From Novosphingobium jiangmenense (lineage in GTDB: Bacteria; Pseudomonadota; Alphaproteobacteria; Sphingomonadales; Sphingomonadaceae): DNA of 64,000 nt. Of the stretch, positions 24,696-35,100 are shown one piece after another (the stretch's first letter is position 1; each line of letters opens with the position of its first letter). The translations under genes were made by a program, and so were the position numbers. A model generated the notes under the pieces. It was not told the DNA's origin. It did no database searches and was given only the letters and a program-made list of their open reading frames with translations. Location of the stretch: the NCBI RefSeq assembly GCF_015694345.1, contig NZ_JADQDC010000010.1, forward strand, positions 98,838 to 162,837, given 5' to 3'.

Positions 24696-26114
24696 ATGCA
24701 ATCCGGTCGCCAGGAAGGCGAGGCACACCTGTTCGGCCGATGGCCGTTCTCGCTGTGCCACGTCTTCATCGGACGGCCACTGCCAGGAGTGCTGTCCGCC
24801 CTCGCGCTGATCGCCGTCGCGCTGGTGGTTCGCCTTGCCATGGGCACGCCGCCACCGGCACCGCTCCTGCCGTTCTATCCCGCCATCGTCATCGCCACGT
24901 TCCTCGGCGGTCGCATCCCCGGCTACACTGCCGCGGTGCTCGCATGGCTTGGCGCCGGCTTTCTGTTCCTGCGCCCCGGCGCGGAAGTGGCGCTGCAATC
25001 GGGAGCGCCGCTGGCGATGCTGGTCTACATACCCAGCACGATCATCGTGCTGGAAGTGGTCCATTCGCTGTGCACCAGCGCGATGAGCCTGATTGCCGCC
25101 AAGGAGCAGTTGGAACGCGAAGGGCGGGAACAGGCCGAACAGAAGGCCCACCTGCTCGGCGTGATCGACGAGTTGCAGGCGATCTATGACGAAGCCCCCG
25201 TGGGTCTCGGCCTGCTCGATGCCGATCTGAAGTTCGCCCGCATCAACACCGCGCTCGCCGAGATGAACGGCTTTCCGGTGGACCAGCACATCGGAAAGTC
25301 GGTGTGGGAGCTTGTCCCCGATCTCAAGAATTCGGCTGAACCGCTGCTGCGATCCGTCATGGACAGCGGCGAAGTGATGCGCGGGGTCGAGATAACCGGC
25401 GAAACGCCCGCGCTGCCCGGCGTGCAGCGGACCTGGTCCGAAGTGTTCTACCCCGTCCACGGCCCGGACGGCCTGCGCCGCGGCGTAGGCATTTTCTGTG
25501 TCGAGATTACCGATCTCAAGCGGGCGCGCGAACGCGAGGACCTGCTAACCCGCGAGGTCGACCACCGGGCCAAGAACCTGCTCGCCGTCGTGCAGTCCAT
25601 CGTCCAGATGATGAAGGCCCAAGGCACCGTGGCCGAGTTCAAGGACGCCTTGATCGGCCGCATTTCGGCGATCAGCCGCGCGCACAGCCACCTGTCGGAA
25701 AACCGCTGGAACGGCGTGCGTCTCCAATCCCTGATCGATGACGAACTGACGCCCTATGGCATATCGTTCGCACTGGCCGACGAGGCGAGCAAGGTCGTCC
25801 TCAAATCGAGCACCGCCCAGGCACTCGGCATGGTCCTGCACGAACTCGCGACGAACTCTGCGAAGTACGGTGCGTTGTCGACCGATGGCACGGTCGAGGT
25901 CACCTGCACCAGTCCCGGTCTTGAAGGCGATGCGATGCTGCTGCGCTGGACCGAAACCGGCGGTCCGCCCGTGGCCGAGCCAAAGACACGCGGTTTCGGT
26001 ACGCGCCTGATCGAACGCTCGGTAACCCACGGCATCGGGGGAACGCTCGATTACCAGTTCCGCCCCGAAGGCGTGTTCTGCTCGATCGGCATTCCCCGGA
26101 CGGCGCTGAGCTAG
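24696..26114 (+). CDS. Membrane histidine kinase, HWE / HisKA_2 type, with PAS domain
   Basis: 472 aa. Three to four hydrophobic segments in residues ~25-135 resemble the KdpD-like DUF4118 sensor. A short coiled segment (AAKEQLEREGREQAEQKAHL) leads to a PAS domain (~155-275, IYDEAPVGLGLLDADLKFARIN). The phosphoacceptor box is EVDHRAKNLLAVVQSIV at ~290, followed by the ATP domain (LHELATNSAKYGALS, GFGTRLIERSV). The ATG at 24696 has GGGGG upstream. No response regulator is adjacent, so the partner is unknown. Confidence 0.88.
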   Translation: MQSGRQEGEAHLFGRWPFSLCHVFIGRPLPGVLSALALIAVALVVRLAMGTPPPAPLLPFYPAIVIATFLGGRIPGYTAAVLAWLGAGFLFLRPGAEVALQSGAPLAMLVYIPSTIIVLEVVHSLCTSAMSLIAAKEQLEREGREQAEQKAHLLGVIDELQAIYDEAPVGLGLLDADLKFARINTALAEMNGFPVDQHIGKSVWELVPDLKNSAEPLLRSVMDSGEVMRGVEITGETPALPGVQRTWSEVFYPVHGPDGLRRGVGIFCVEITDLKRAREREDLLTREVDHRAKNLLAVVQSIVQMMKAQGTVAEFKDALIGRISAISRAHSHLSENRWNGVRLQSLIDDELTPYGISFALADEASKVVLKSSTAQALGMVLHELATNSAKYGALSTDGTVEVTCTSPGLEGDAMLLRWTETGGPPVAEPKTRGFGTRLIERSVTHGIGGTLDYQFRPEGVFCSIGIPRTALS

Positions 26115-26382
26115 GGTCAGGACCTATTACTCACGCCTTCGAGGTTTGAGGCAAAATGGCCCAGCGCAAGGCGGATGGGCGCAGGAATAGTGGTTCTATT
26201 TCTAGCCCATCCAACGTAGCGATGGGCCATTTTGGTCAAATCCCCCCCGGGACGCCGGAATGGCTTCCATCTCGAACGGAAATCCGCTTGGAAAGGCAAC
26301 CAGCCTTCCCGGCGCGCATTTCCGCCCGATATGTTCGCCATTCCGGCGCCTCGAAGGCGTGAGTAATAGGTCCTGACCCTAG
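26111..26382. mobile_element. Miniature inverted-repeat element with two internal palindromic arms
   Basis: 272 bp bounded by perfect 34-bp terminal inverted repeats, each beginning CTAGGGTCAGGACC. Inside are two further palindromes: a left arm (~26140-26240) pairing AAAATGGCCCA with TGGGCCATTTT and GGATGGGC with GCCCATCC, and a right arm (~26253-26346) pairing CGCCGGAATGGC with GCCATTCCGGCG and CGGAAAT with ATTTCCG. The single strand could fold as a stem with two arms. No transposase is encoded. The outer CTAG at each end supplies the stop codons of both flanking genes. Confidence 0.75.
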
Positions 26383-26891
26383 ATCATGCGCGGGCTGCCG
26401 GCACTATGCCCGCCGTTGCGCCGCAGGACATCGCTGACCTGACCGCTGTCGGCAAAGTCATCCTCTACCGTGACCAGCACGGCACCGTCCTTCATCCGGT
26501 CGTTGTAGTAGGTCGCATCGGCCTCATCGATGCCATGCTTGGTCAGCACTTCGTTGAGCGAGCCGCCGATTGCGCCCAGCGCCGCGCCGATGCCGATGGC
26601 TTCCGGCACCGCCGAGGCGGCAATCGCTCCGGCAGCCGCCAGCGGGCCGACGCCGGGAATGGCCAGCGCCGCCACACCGAGGCCGGCACCCAGCGCACCG
26701 CCGCCGATGATCCCGCGCAGCACGTTGCGGTGATGCTCGTCGGTCACCTCGCCATCGCCCGACCGGGTCGTGGTGGTGCCACCGTGATGCGCGATCACCG
26801 ACATCTGCGTGTCACGCACGCCAAGCTCGCGCAGGTCGCTCACCGCGCGTTCGGCCTGGGCGTGGGTATCGAATATGGCGGATGCGGGCAT
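26379..26891 (-). CDS. General stress 17M / YflT-like protein with glycine-zipper segment
   Basis: 170 aa. The N-terminus (AIFDTHAQAERAVSDLRELGV, then MSVIAHH) is the YflT-type ferredoxin-like domain seen in general stress proteins. A Gly/Ala-rich stretch (~60-115) looks like a glycine zipper that may insert in membrane. A second small domain follows (YYNDRMKDGAVLVTVED). The ATG at 26891 has an AGGAGAG site. Its stop codon lies in the terminal repeat of the miniature element, so the original C-terminus may have been altered. Confidence 0.7.
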   Translation of the reverse strand: MPASAIFDTHAQAERAVSDLRELGVRDTQMSVIAHHGGTTTTRSGDGEVTDEHHRNVLRGIIGGGALGAGLGVAALAIPGVGPLAAAGAIAASAVPEAIGIGAALGAIGGSLNEVLTKHGIDEADATYYNDRMKDGAVLVTVEDDFADSGQVSDVLRRNGGHSAGSPRMI

Positions 26892-27017
26892 CGTGAACTC
26901 TCCTCTGGGATTGGAACCCGAGGAAGCGCCCGCAGACAGGTGCGTTCCCGCCCGAAGGACCAGACGAGCCCGCGCTGCGATGGTGGCGCCGGAGCAATCC
27001 TGCGCCACCAACATGGA

Positions 27018-28673
27018 TCAATGATTGGAGATGTGCGTGCCGAGATGCTTGCCAGCGAGATAGCCGAAGGTCAGCCCCGGACCGAGCGTGCCACCCGCAC
27101 CGCCATAGACCTCGCCCAGCACCGCCGCCATGGCATTGCCCGCCGCATAGAGTCCCGGGATCGCGTTGCCGCTCCAGTCGACGACCTGCCCATCGGCGTT
27201 GGTCTTCGGACCGCCCGCCGTACCGAGCGCACCTGCCTCCATCTTTACCGCATAGAACGGCCCCTGATCGATCACGCCCAGCGTGCGATAGGGCGGGTCG
27301 AACGCCATGTCGCCCCACATGTAGAAGTTGTCGTAAGTGCTGTCGCCCCGGTTGAAGTCATCGTCATGGCCGTTGCGCACCATCTGGTTGAACCGCGCGA
27401 CTTCGGCTTCGAGGCCCGCCGGATCGATGCCCGCCTTCTCCGCGAGTTCCGCCAGCGTCGCCGCCTCGATCGCATAGCCCGGCGTGGGTGAGCCGGGCTG
27501 CGAGTTGAACAGGGGATACTTGTCGCGATAGCGCTGGTCGATAATCAGCCAGTACGGCAGGTTGGCATATTCGTGCGTGCCGCCCTCGAAGGCATGGAGC
27601 GACTTGCCCAGCGCGTTGTAGTTCGCCGCCTCGTTGACGAAGCGCTTGCCCTTGCGGTTGACGAGGATCGCGCCGGGACGGGCGCGCTCGTCCGAACCCA
27701 GCATGTAGTTGGGCTTGGCATTGCGGTGCTGCGGCTTGAATTCCAGTGCGCTCTGCATCCAGAACGCGTTCTGCATGTTGCCGAGTTGCGCCCCTGCCTC
27801 GATCGCCATGAGCAGGCCGTCGCCTTCGTTCTCGGGCACGCTGACCGGGCCGGTGAGTGGTCCGCGGATGAAGGCCTTGACCAGCGTCTCGTTCCACTCG
27901 AACCCGCCGGTGGCGATCACCACGCCGCGCCGCGCCCGCACGCGGAAGTCCTTGCCGTTCTCGTCCTCGGCCACCACGCCGATGATGCGGTCACCGTCCT
28001 TGACCAGCTTGCGCGCGCGCTTCTCGAATTCGACCGGAATGCCGCGCTCGATCACGCCGAGGAACAGCGCGCCGACCAGCGCCTGCCCCAGCCCGCGATA
28101 GTCGCCTGCCTCGCGCTCGGCCAGCGTCGCCTCGTCGAGCGTGCCGCGCGTCGCCTCGATCAGGCTGCCGCGCAAGGGGTAGGCCATCTTGCTCGGGTTG
28201 ACCCGCGCTGCCCACTTGCCCAGCCGCGCAAAGCTGAACGCCTCATTGTCGAGCGAGCGACCGCCATCGGGCTTGGCCCCCGGCGAATAGGGCTGATAGT
28301 CCGGGAAGTCGGAGAACGAGGCCATCCGCACCGGCGTATTGTCCTCGAGGAACCGCAGCATTTCCGGGCCGCCCTGCATAAATGCCCACAGCGTTTCAGG
28401 ATCCAGCGCACCGGGCGCCAGACTGTCGAGGTAGGCCACGACATCCTCGTCGGACTCCTCGATCCCCGCCGCCAGCTGATGGTGGTTGCCCGGAATCCAC
28501 AGCATCCCGCCCGACATCGCGGTTGTGCCACCGACCATGCCGGAACGTTCGAGGATCACCACCTCCTTCGCGCCATGGTCATGCGCGGCAATCGCCGCCG
28601 TCAGCGCCGCCCCGCCCGAGCCAAGCACGACAACATCCGCCTCGCGGTCCCACAGCATCTCACCGCCACTCAT
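27018..28673 (-). CDS. FAD-dependent 3-ketosteroid-dehydrogenase / fumarate-reductase-like flavoprotein
   Basis: 551 aa. The N-terminal dinucleotide fold is VVVLGSGGAALTAAIAAHDHG at ~14, followed by the family pattern GGTTAMSGGMLWIPGN. The C-terminal FAD-contact region is IPGLYAAGNAMAAVLGEVYG. The family oxidises C-C bonds next to ketones, as in 3-ketosteroid 1-dehydrogenases, or reduces fumarate-like substrates. Substrate is not deducible. The ATG at 28673 has a GGAGAG site. It is the last gene of a run with a Rieske oxygenase 40 nt upstream, which suggests ring-compound catabolism. Confidence 0.85.
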   Translation of the reverse strand: MSGGEMLWDREADVVVLGSGGAALTAAIAAHDHGAKEVVILERSGMVGGTTAMSGGMLWIPGNHHQLAAGIEESDEDVVAYLDSLAPGALDPETLWAFMQGGPEMLRFLEDNTPVRMASFSDFPDYQPYSPGAKPDGGRSLDNEAFSFARLGKWAARVNPSKMAYPLRGSLIEATRGTLDEATLAEREAGDYRGLGQALVGALFLGVIERGIPVEFEKRARKLVKDGDRIIGVVAEDENGKDFRVRARRGVVIATGGFEWNETLVKAFIRGPLTGPVSVPENEGDGLLMAIEAGAQLGNMQNAFWMQSALEFKPQHRNAKPNYMLGSDERARPGAILVNRKGKRFVNEAANYNALGKSLHAFEGGTHEYANLPYWLIIDQRYRDKYPLFNSQPGSPTPGYAIEAATLAELAEKAGIDPAGLEAEVARFNQMVRNGHDDDFNRGDSTYDNFYMWGDMAFDPPYRTLGVIDQGPFYAVKMEAGALGTAGGPKTNADGQVVDWSGNAIPGLYAAGNAMAAVLGEVYGGAGGTLGPGLTFGYLAGKHLGTHISNH

Positions 28674-28713
28674 CTGATTTCTCTCCGGAAAAATTCTTCT
28701 GTTGTTGATGTTG

Positions 28714-30063
28714 TCAGCGGCCCTGCCGCCCCTCGATCCAGTCATTCAGCACTTCATGGAAGAACCGGATGCGCGTCTCCTGATCGGAAAGATAGGCGTC
28801 GGTATACCCGCGCGAATGCATGCCTGCCTGCATCGCCTCGGCCAGTTCCATGTCCTGATAGACGATCTGTCCGGCCAGTTCCGGCACCCCGCGCCCGCCG
28901 TCGAATACGCGGTGCTCGCACTCGGCCACCTCGCGCAAGGGCTTCATGCCTGCCATGATCGACTGCACCTCGCTCTGCCCCTCCACCGGAAAGGCCATGC
29001 ACCACAGGTCGAAGTAGCACTTCTCCGGATCGGTCGGGTGCGGTTCGCTGCGGAACAGGATCAGGTTGTCGGGCAGGAAGCTGATCGTCACGTTGGGGAA
29101 CATCACCGTGTGCGGGCTGTCGGTGATCTCCTCGTCGTCCATGTGCTCGTAGTGGAGATAGCCCTTCTCCCGCCACAGCTTCTGCTTGGCGGCTTTCAGA
29201 TCGAGCCAGCCCTGCATCGCGAAGTCCTCGTACGTGGCGTAGGAGGCAGGATCGATGTCCCACTTCGCAAGCTCCGCCTCGAACATGGCATTGCCGCCGC
29301 CCTCGGGCCGGTCGGTGAGCGAGGGGCGCATCGGCTGCACCGTGCGGCCATGGCCCTTCGGCCACATCTCGTGCCGCGCGGAATCCACGTCCTGATCGAT
29401 CCACGGCGGCACTTGCGGGTGCGCGGTGCGGGTGTGGTAGCTCTCAGAGAAGTTGTCGGTGACGAACTTCCAGTTGGCGTTGATCTCGATCCGGTACCAC
29501 GCCACCCGCACGGCCTTGGCCATCGGGTAGTTCTTGTACAACTCGGGCATCGGCTCGAGGAAGTCCATCAACGAAGGACTGTCGTCCGACATCGAATACC
29601 ACACGAACCCGCCCCAGGTGTCGCAGCGCAGTTCCTTCAGCTTCAGCTTGCCGCAGGGGTTGCCTGCCTTGAAATCGACATCGGCGTCCTGGGCATGGGC
29701 CAGCACCCCGTCGATGCCCCACTTCCAGCCGTGATAGGGGCAGTGAAACGCCTCTACCGAGCTGGAATCATGCACCATCCGCATGCCGCGATGGCCGCAG
29801 GAATTGTAGAACGCACGGACCGAACCATCCTCCTGGCGGACCGCAATCACCGATTCCTTCATGAAGTTATGGACGAGGAAATCGCCCGCCTCGGGAATGT
29901 CGGCGGTGCGCCCGGCGATGTGCCAGATGCGCGTCCACATGTGGTCCCATTCCTTCTGCGCGAACTCGGCGGAGAAGTAGCGGTCACCGGTGATCGCATC
30001 GCCGCGCAGGTGCGAAGGATCGCGCCCGTCCATCGGCAGGGGAACATGTCCACGAAGGCTCAT
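28714..30063 (-). CDS. Rieske aromatic-ring-hydroxylating oxygenase, alpha subunit
   Basis: 449 aa. The Rieske [2Fe-2S] ligands are visible as SCGHRG at ~88 and HCPYHGW at ~107. The mononuclear iron site is DNFSESYHTRTAHP at ~205, with the bridging Asp and both His. It would insert oxygen into an aromatic or steroid-like ring. No beta subunit, ferredoxin or reductase is in the window, so electrons must come from elsewhere. The ATG at 30063 has a GAGGAG site, 11 nt after the SnoaL gene stop. Confidence 0.9.
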   Translation of the reverse strand: MSLRGHVPLPMDGRDPSHLRGDAITGDRYFSAEFAQKEWDHMWTRIWHIAGRTADIPEAGDFLVHNFMKESVIAVRQEDGSVRAFYNSCGHRGMRMVHDSSSVEAFHCPYHGWKWGIDGVLAHAQDADVDFKAGNPCGKLKLKELRCDTWGGFVWYSMSDDSPSLMDFLEPMPELYKNYPMAKAVRVAWYRIEINANWKFVTDNFSESYHTRTAHPQVPPWIDQDVDSARHEMWPKGHGRTVQPMRPSLTDRPEGGGNAMFEAELAKWDIDPASYATYEDFAMQGWLDLKAAKQKLWREKGYLHYEHMDDEEITDSPHTVMFPNVTISFLPDNLILFRSEPHPTDPEKCYFDLWCMAFPVEGQSEVQSIMAGMKPLREVAECEHRVFDGGRGVPELAGQIVYQDMELAEAMQAGMHSRGYTDAYLSDQETRIRFFHEVLNDWIEGRQGR

Positions 30064-30074
30064 GCGTGTTCTCC

Positions 30075-31121
30075 TCAAGCCGCCCAGTGGGCGTGGACCG
30101 GGTCCTGCGGCCCGAAGCAGCCCCGGTTGGTCAGCGCCTCGTAGAAGCCGTCGCGCTCCATCGTCGATTCATGCGAATGGCTCCAGTCGGCCACGAAGGT
30201 CCGGCTCTGGATCAGCCAGCGCCCGTCGCGGCGGACATAGCGGTCGATATAGCGCCCGCCGGTCAGCACTTCGGTGCCTGCCTGCACCATTTGCGCGATC
30301 ACGTAATGCTCGCCCACCGCTTCATCGCCGCGCACGTCGACCCATTCGTTGGCCACCGAATGGAAGCACATCTCCAGATTGCCGGAGACGAACGCAGTGA
30401 TCTCGCGGGCAAAGTCCTTGCCCGATCCGTTGACCACGCCCGAAATCACCGTGGAGTCCTCGGTGAAGATCGAGGCGAGCAATTCGGCATCGGCCCGGTC
30501 CACCCCGCGCGCATAGGCCATGCACAAGTCGTGGATCTCGGCGCGGGCGAGCGCTGCATCAAGAGCGGCTTCCCGGTTCTGGGTCGTGGTCATCGTGGTG
30601 TTCCTTGCACTTGCGGCGTGGAAGGCGAGCAGCGCCCGGCCCGGATCGGCGGCGCCCTTGCCGCCTGCGGGGACGAAATGTTCAAAGCCTGTCGGCGGAT
30701 CGGCGCGCGCGGCGCTGCTCGGACGGTTCACATTGCCGTCGAGCACATAGGTCCGATGGCTCAGCCGCCACTCCCCGTCGCGACACTCGTGCCGGTCAAG
30801 GTAGCGCCCCAGCACGAACCGCTGCAGCTCCGCTTCCTCGACATAGGCGATCACATACGATTCCGAAGTCGCCCGCTCGCCATCGACCCTGATCCAGCAG
30901 TTGGACGTGCGATGCAGCGTCGGCAGCGCCCCCCTCTGCGCCCCGGCCAGAATCTCCACCAGCGTCGCGGCAGGCCCGGCATAGAACCCGTAATCCACCG
31001 TCGCATCGGCATGATAGGCCGACCCCAGCAAATTGGCATCCGCCCGATCCACACCCCGGCTGTGATTGGCCAGCGCATTGAGAATGCCATGGCGCGCGAT
31101 CAGATCGTCGGCAGTCAACAC
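30075..31121 (-). CDS. Tandem SnoaL-like (nuclear transport factor 2 fold) protein, two domains
   Basis: About 348 aa from a GTG at 31121; the start is uncertain, with a TTG at 31226 as alternative. It holds two copies of the SnoaL-like fold: the first around ADDLIARHGILNALANHSRGVDRAD, the second around REAALDAALARAEIHDLC, each ending with GRYxDR...WxL/I. Such domains act as small hydratases, isomerases or oxygenase helpers. An in-frame ATG at 30593 with an AAGGA site begins the second domain, so this may be two genes joined by loss of a stop, or may still make a separate second product. Heads the SnoaL-Rieske-flavoprotein run. Confidence 0.75.
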   Translation of the reverse strand: MLTADDLIARHGILNALANHSRGVDRADANLLGSAYHADATVDYGFYAGPAATLVEILAGAQRGALPTLHRTSNCWIRVDGERATSESYVIAYVEEAELQRFVLGRYLDRHECRDGEWRLSHRTYVLDGNVNRPSSAARADPPTGFEHFVPAGGKGAADPGRALLAFHAASARNTTMTTTQNREAALDAALARAEIHDLCMAYARGVDRADAELLASIFTEDSTVISGVVNGSGKDFAREITAFVSGNLEMCFHSVANEWVDVRGDEAVGEHYVIAQMVQAGTEVLTGGRYIDRYVRRDGRWLIQSRTFVADWSHSHESTMERDGFYEALTNRGCFGPQDPVHAHWAA

Positions 31122-31394
31122 CGTCCCGGCACTCCACTCTCCCGGCCCTTTGAATTCAGGACCTTGCTTTGAGCCACGGGAAAATCCGGCAGCCTTGCCG
31201 GTTTCATCGCAGAGGGGAACGGCCAATGCCTACTGGCGCTTTTGGCAGGATAGCGCGGATCAAGGCGATCCCTGCCCTTATCACAAAGCGCAAAAGGGCA
31301 GGATCAGCGGCAGCTGTCCGGAACGCTCTTCAAAATCGGCCGATCAGGAACCGACGCCGTTGCTCGATTGCGCACAAGGAAGCTATTGAACCCC

Positions 31395-32015
31395 ATGAGC
31401 AGCCCATCCATTGAGAAATTGTGGTCGAGTCTTTGGTCAGCCCGCTTTGGCTTCGAGGACGTTCGACTACGTTTCGAACTTGGCGGCGAAGAGTTTGATA
31501 ACACTGCACAGCCAGTTCCTCGTTTTCTTCAGGCGCACCGTCGGGCATCGGCCATCGCCGACGCGCTTTTCTCTGAAAACTGCACAGGCGTTGTGGCTTG
31601 GAACGGCCTCCTGCCAAATCAGACTGGTCTCCCTGAAGAAGTGAAAGACGGATTCGTGGCTCTTCAGTCCAGCGGATTTGATGCGCCACAGATCAGCGAA
31701 TGGCAGGCAAGCCTTTATCCGGATCCCGACGATGAGAGTGAAGTCTGGGACATCCGCAGCTACGATCTGGGTCCTGACAAGAACGCCCGCGACGCCCTTC
31801 TGTGGCATGCGATAGCATCAGAAATGCCCATCTTTCCTAGCGCTCCAGTCGTTACCTTTCTGATCGACCCCAAAAAGTCTGTCATGCTGCACGTTTATGA
31901 TGATCGCGGAATGGATGTTAGTGCTTATGATTCCGCAGCACTTCACGGGGTTTACTCTGGCTTTGCAGACTGGCTCCTCGACTACGATCGTGAGCGTATG
32001 TCGAAGCTGTTCTGA
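31395..32015 (+). CDS. DUF3885 domain-containing protein
   Basis: 206 aa soluble protein of unknown role. The pattern WQASLYPDPDDESEVWDIRSYDL...ALLWHAIASE...LHVYDDRGMDV matches DUF3885 as I remember it. The ATG at 31395 has a GGAAG site. Base composition is lower in G+C than the neighbours, which hints at horizontal origin. No operon partner; it stands between two minus-strand runs. Confidence 0.65.
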   Translation: MSSPSIEKLWSSLWSARFGFEDVRLRFELGGEEFDNTAQPVPRFLQAHRRASAIADALFSENCTGVVAWNGLLPNQTGLPEEVKDGFVALQSSGFDAPQISEWQASLYPDPDDESEVWDIRSYDLGPDKNARDALLWHAIASEMPIFPSAPVVTFLIDPKKSVMLHVYDDRGMDVSAYDSAALHGVYSGFADWLLDYDRERMSKLF

Positions 32016-32073
32016 CACTTGAGCGACCGGTGCTTCGCGCCCGAAAGGCGCGCATCCGGCCCCCACCTCAAAC

Positions 32074-32106
32074 CCCGTCGTCCCGGACTTGATCCGGGAC
32101 CCCGCT
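32074..32106. repeat. Dispersed palindromic repeat (TCCCGGA / TCCGGGA)
   Basis: A 7-bp inverted repeat around CTTGA, inside a longer conserved string of the kind scattered in sphingomonad intergenic DNA. It lies between the DUF3885 and putA stop codons. Confidence 0.6.
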
Positions 32107-32180
32107 TTTCTGGCACCAAAGCGCGCACGCGAAGGAAAAAGCGCAAGCCCGGGAAGACGTAAAAGGAGGCGAACGCCCTC

Positions 32181-35100
32181 TCACCCGATCATCATCAAAC
32201 TCGCATTGCCCCCCGCCGCGGTCGTGTTGATCGAGGTCGAGACCTCCTCCAGCAACCAGTCGCAATTCCACGCCAGCGGCACGCCCGGATCGGCCGCGTG
32301 GACGGTGACGATCGGCCCGTCCAGCGCCGCCACCTCGGCCAGTACCGCCCGCACCCGCTCCGCCCCGCCCTCGACCAGCGCGACCGACGCGCCTTGCGCA
32401 TCGCCCGCAAACCGCCGCGCCACGCTCTCGGGCAACCCGCTAGGCAGGCTCATCCCGCGCACCACCCCGCGATTGCCGGTGGCGAGCACCGCCGCCATCT
32501 GCTCGAGCAAGCCGTCCTCGCTCACCGCATGCAGCACCACCACCCCGCGCGGATGCAGCGCATAGAGATTGCGCTCGCCCACCGGCCCCGCCAGCTCCAG
32601 TTCCGCCCCCAGCGCCGAGGCATCGGCATAGCGCCGCGCCTTGCGCGCCAGTTCGGCCTTGCCCTGCGCGTCGAGCCAGTCGGCAAAGTCGTGCACCGCG
32701 ACGGACACGCGGCCCCCACGCGCGGCGAACACCGGCGCGCGCCGCACCAGTCGCCCGAGATAGAGCGGCCCGCCCGCCTTCGGCCCCGTTCCCGAAAGCC
32801 CGCGCCCGCCGAACGGCTGCACGCCGACAATCGCGCCGATCACGTTGCGGTTGATGTAGATATTGCCCACCCGAACGCGCGCGGTGACGTTCGCCACGGT
32901 CTCGTCCAGCCGCGTGTGCAGTCCGAAGGTCAGGCCATAGCCGCTGGCGTTGATGTCGTCGATCAGCCGGTTCAGCCCCTCGCGCCGGAAGCGCAACACG
33001 TGCAGCACCGGCCCGAACACCTCGCGCCCAAGGTCCGCCATGCTGTCGATCTCGATCACCGTCGGCGCGACGAACGTGCCATGTGCGCAATCCTCGGGCA
33101 GCGCCACCTGGCTCACCTTGTGCCCCCGCGCCCGCATCGCTTCGATGTGCCGCGCGATATTGCCCTGCGCCTCCGCCGTGATCACCGGTCCGACATCGAC
33201 ATTCAGCGCATCGGTCCGCCCGATCCGCAACTCTTGCAGCGCGCCCTTGAGCATCGCCAGCGTGCGGTCGGCCACTTCCTCCTGCATGCACAGCACCCGC
33301 AGCGCCGAACACCTCTGCCCCGCGCTGTCGAAGGCCGAAGCGATGACATCGGCCACCACCTGCTCGGCCAGCGCCGAACTGTCGACCACCATCGCGTTCT
33401 GCCCGCCGGTCTCGGCGATCAGCGGGATCGGCCTGCCATCTGCGGTGAGCCTGCCCGCCAGTTGCCGCTGGATCAGCCGCGCCACCTCGGTCGATCCGGT
33501 GAACATCACCCCCGCCGTCTGCTCGGCAGCCACCAGCGCCGCGCCGATCGCGCCATCGCCGCAGACCAGTTGCAGCGCGTCCTCGGGCACCCCCGCCTCG
33601 TGCAGCAGGCGCACTGCCTCGGCGGCGATCAGCGGCGTCTCCTCGGCAGGCTTGGCCAGCACCGCATTGCCCGCCACCAGCGCCGCCGCAACTTGGCCGG
33701 TGAAGATCGCCAGCGGGAAATTCCACGGGCTGATGCACACCACAGGCCCCAGCGGCACTTGCGCCGCGCCGAAAGTGCTGCGCGCCTGCGCCGCATAATA
33801 GCGCAGGAAATCAATCGCCTCGCGCACTTCGGCAATGGCATTGGGCAGGGACTTGCCCGCCTCGCGCATGATCAGGCCGAGCAGCATCGGCATCCGCGCC
33901 TGCATCGCACTCGCCGCCCGCTCAAGCCTTGCCGCCCGGCTTGCCACCGGCTCATCCGCCCACCGCGAAGCCGCCGCCCGCGCCACCGCAGCTACCGCCT
34001 CCTCAGCCGAAACCTCCGCCACATGCCCGACAACATCGCGATGGTCGGCAGGACTTAGCACCACCCGCCTCTCGCCTTCCCCCGCGCTCCAGTCCACTGC
34101 AGCACTGGCCTGCAACTCGCGCGTCAGCCCCTCCAGCACCGCCTCTGAAGCCAGATCCAGCCCTCCCGAATTGCGGCGGTCCGCATAGAGATCGCACGGC
34201 AGCGCAATCCCGTCATGCCGCGCCCCCGGCTGCGGCATCGCCCGCACCACCTCCACCGGATCGGCCACCAGCTCCGCCACCGGTACCGCCGCATCGCCAA
34301 TCCGGTTGACGAAGCTGCTGTTCGCCCCGTTCTCCAGCAAGCGCCGCACGAGGTAGGCCAGCAGCGTCTCATGCGTCCCCACCGGCGCATAGATGCGGCA
34401 CGGTCGGTCCAGCTTGTCCGCGCCGACCACCTGCCGGTACAGCGGCTCGCCCATCCCGTGCAGGCACTGGAACTCATAGTCCTCAGACCGATAATCCGGC
34501 CCGGCAAGATGATAGATCGTCGCCAGCGTCTGCGCATTATGCGTGGCAAACTGCGGGAACACCGCATCGGGCGCGGCCAGCAGCTTGCGCGCACAGGCTA
34601 TGTAGGCAACGTCGGTATGGACCTTGCGGGTGTAGACCGGAAAGTCCTCCAGCCCCTCCACTTGCGCGCGCTTGATCTCGGCGTCCCAGTACGCTCCCTT
34701 GACCAGCCGCACCATCATCCGCCGCCCTGCGCGCCGCGCCAGATCGACGATCCAGTCGATCACCATCGGGCAACGCTTGCCATAGGCCTGGATCACGAAG
34801 CCCAGCCCCTGCCAGCCCGCCAGCTCGGGATCGGTCGCCAGGCTCTCCAGCAGGTCGAGCGAAAGCTCCAGCCGGTCCGCCTCCTCGGCATCGATGTTCA
34901 GCCCGATGTCATAGGTCATGCACAGCTTGGCGAGCGCCTTCACCCTCGGCAGCAGCTCGTCCATCACCCGGTCCGCCTGCGCCCGCGAATAGCGCGGATG
35001 CAGCGCCGAAAGCTTGATCGAGATGCCCGGCCCTTCGATGATGCCCCGGCCTGCCGAAGCCGCGCCGATCACGTGGATCGCCTTCTCGTAGTCGGCGTAA

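Noticed and set aside
26117..26362. Short ORFs inside the miniature element (68 and 74 codons)
   Set aside because: They consist of translated palindromes and have no ribosome site or recognisable domain.
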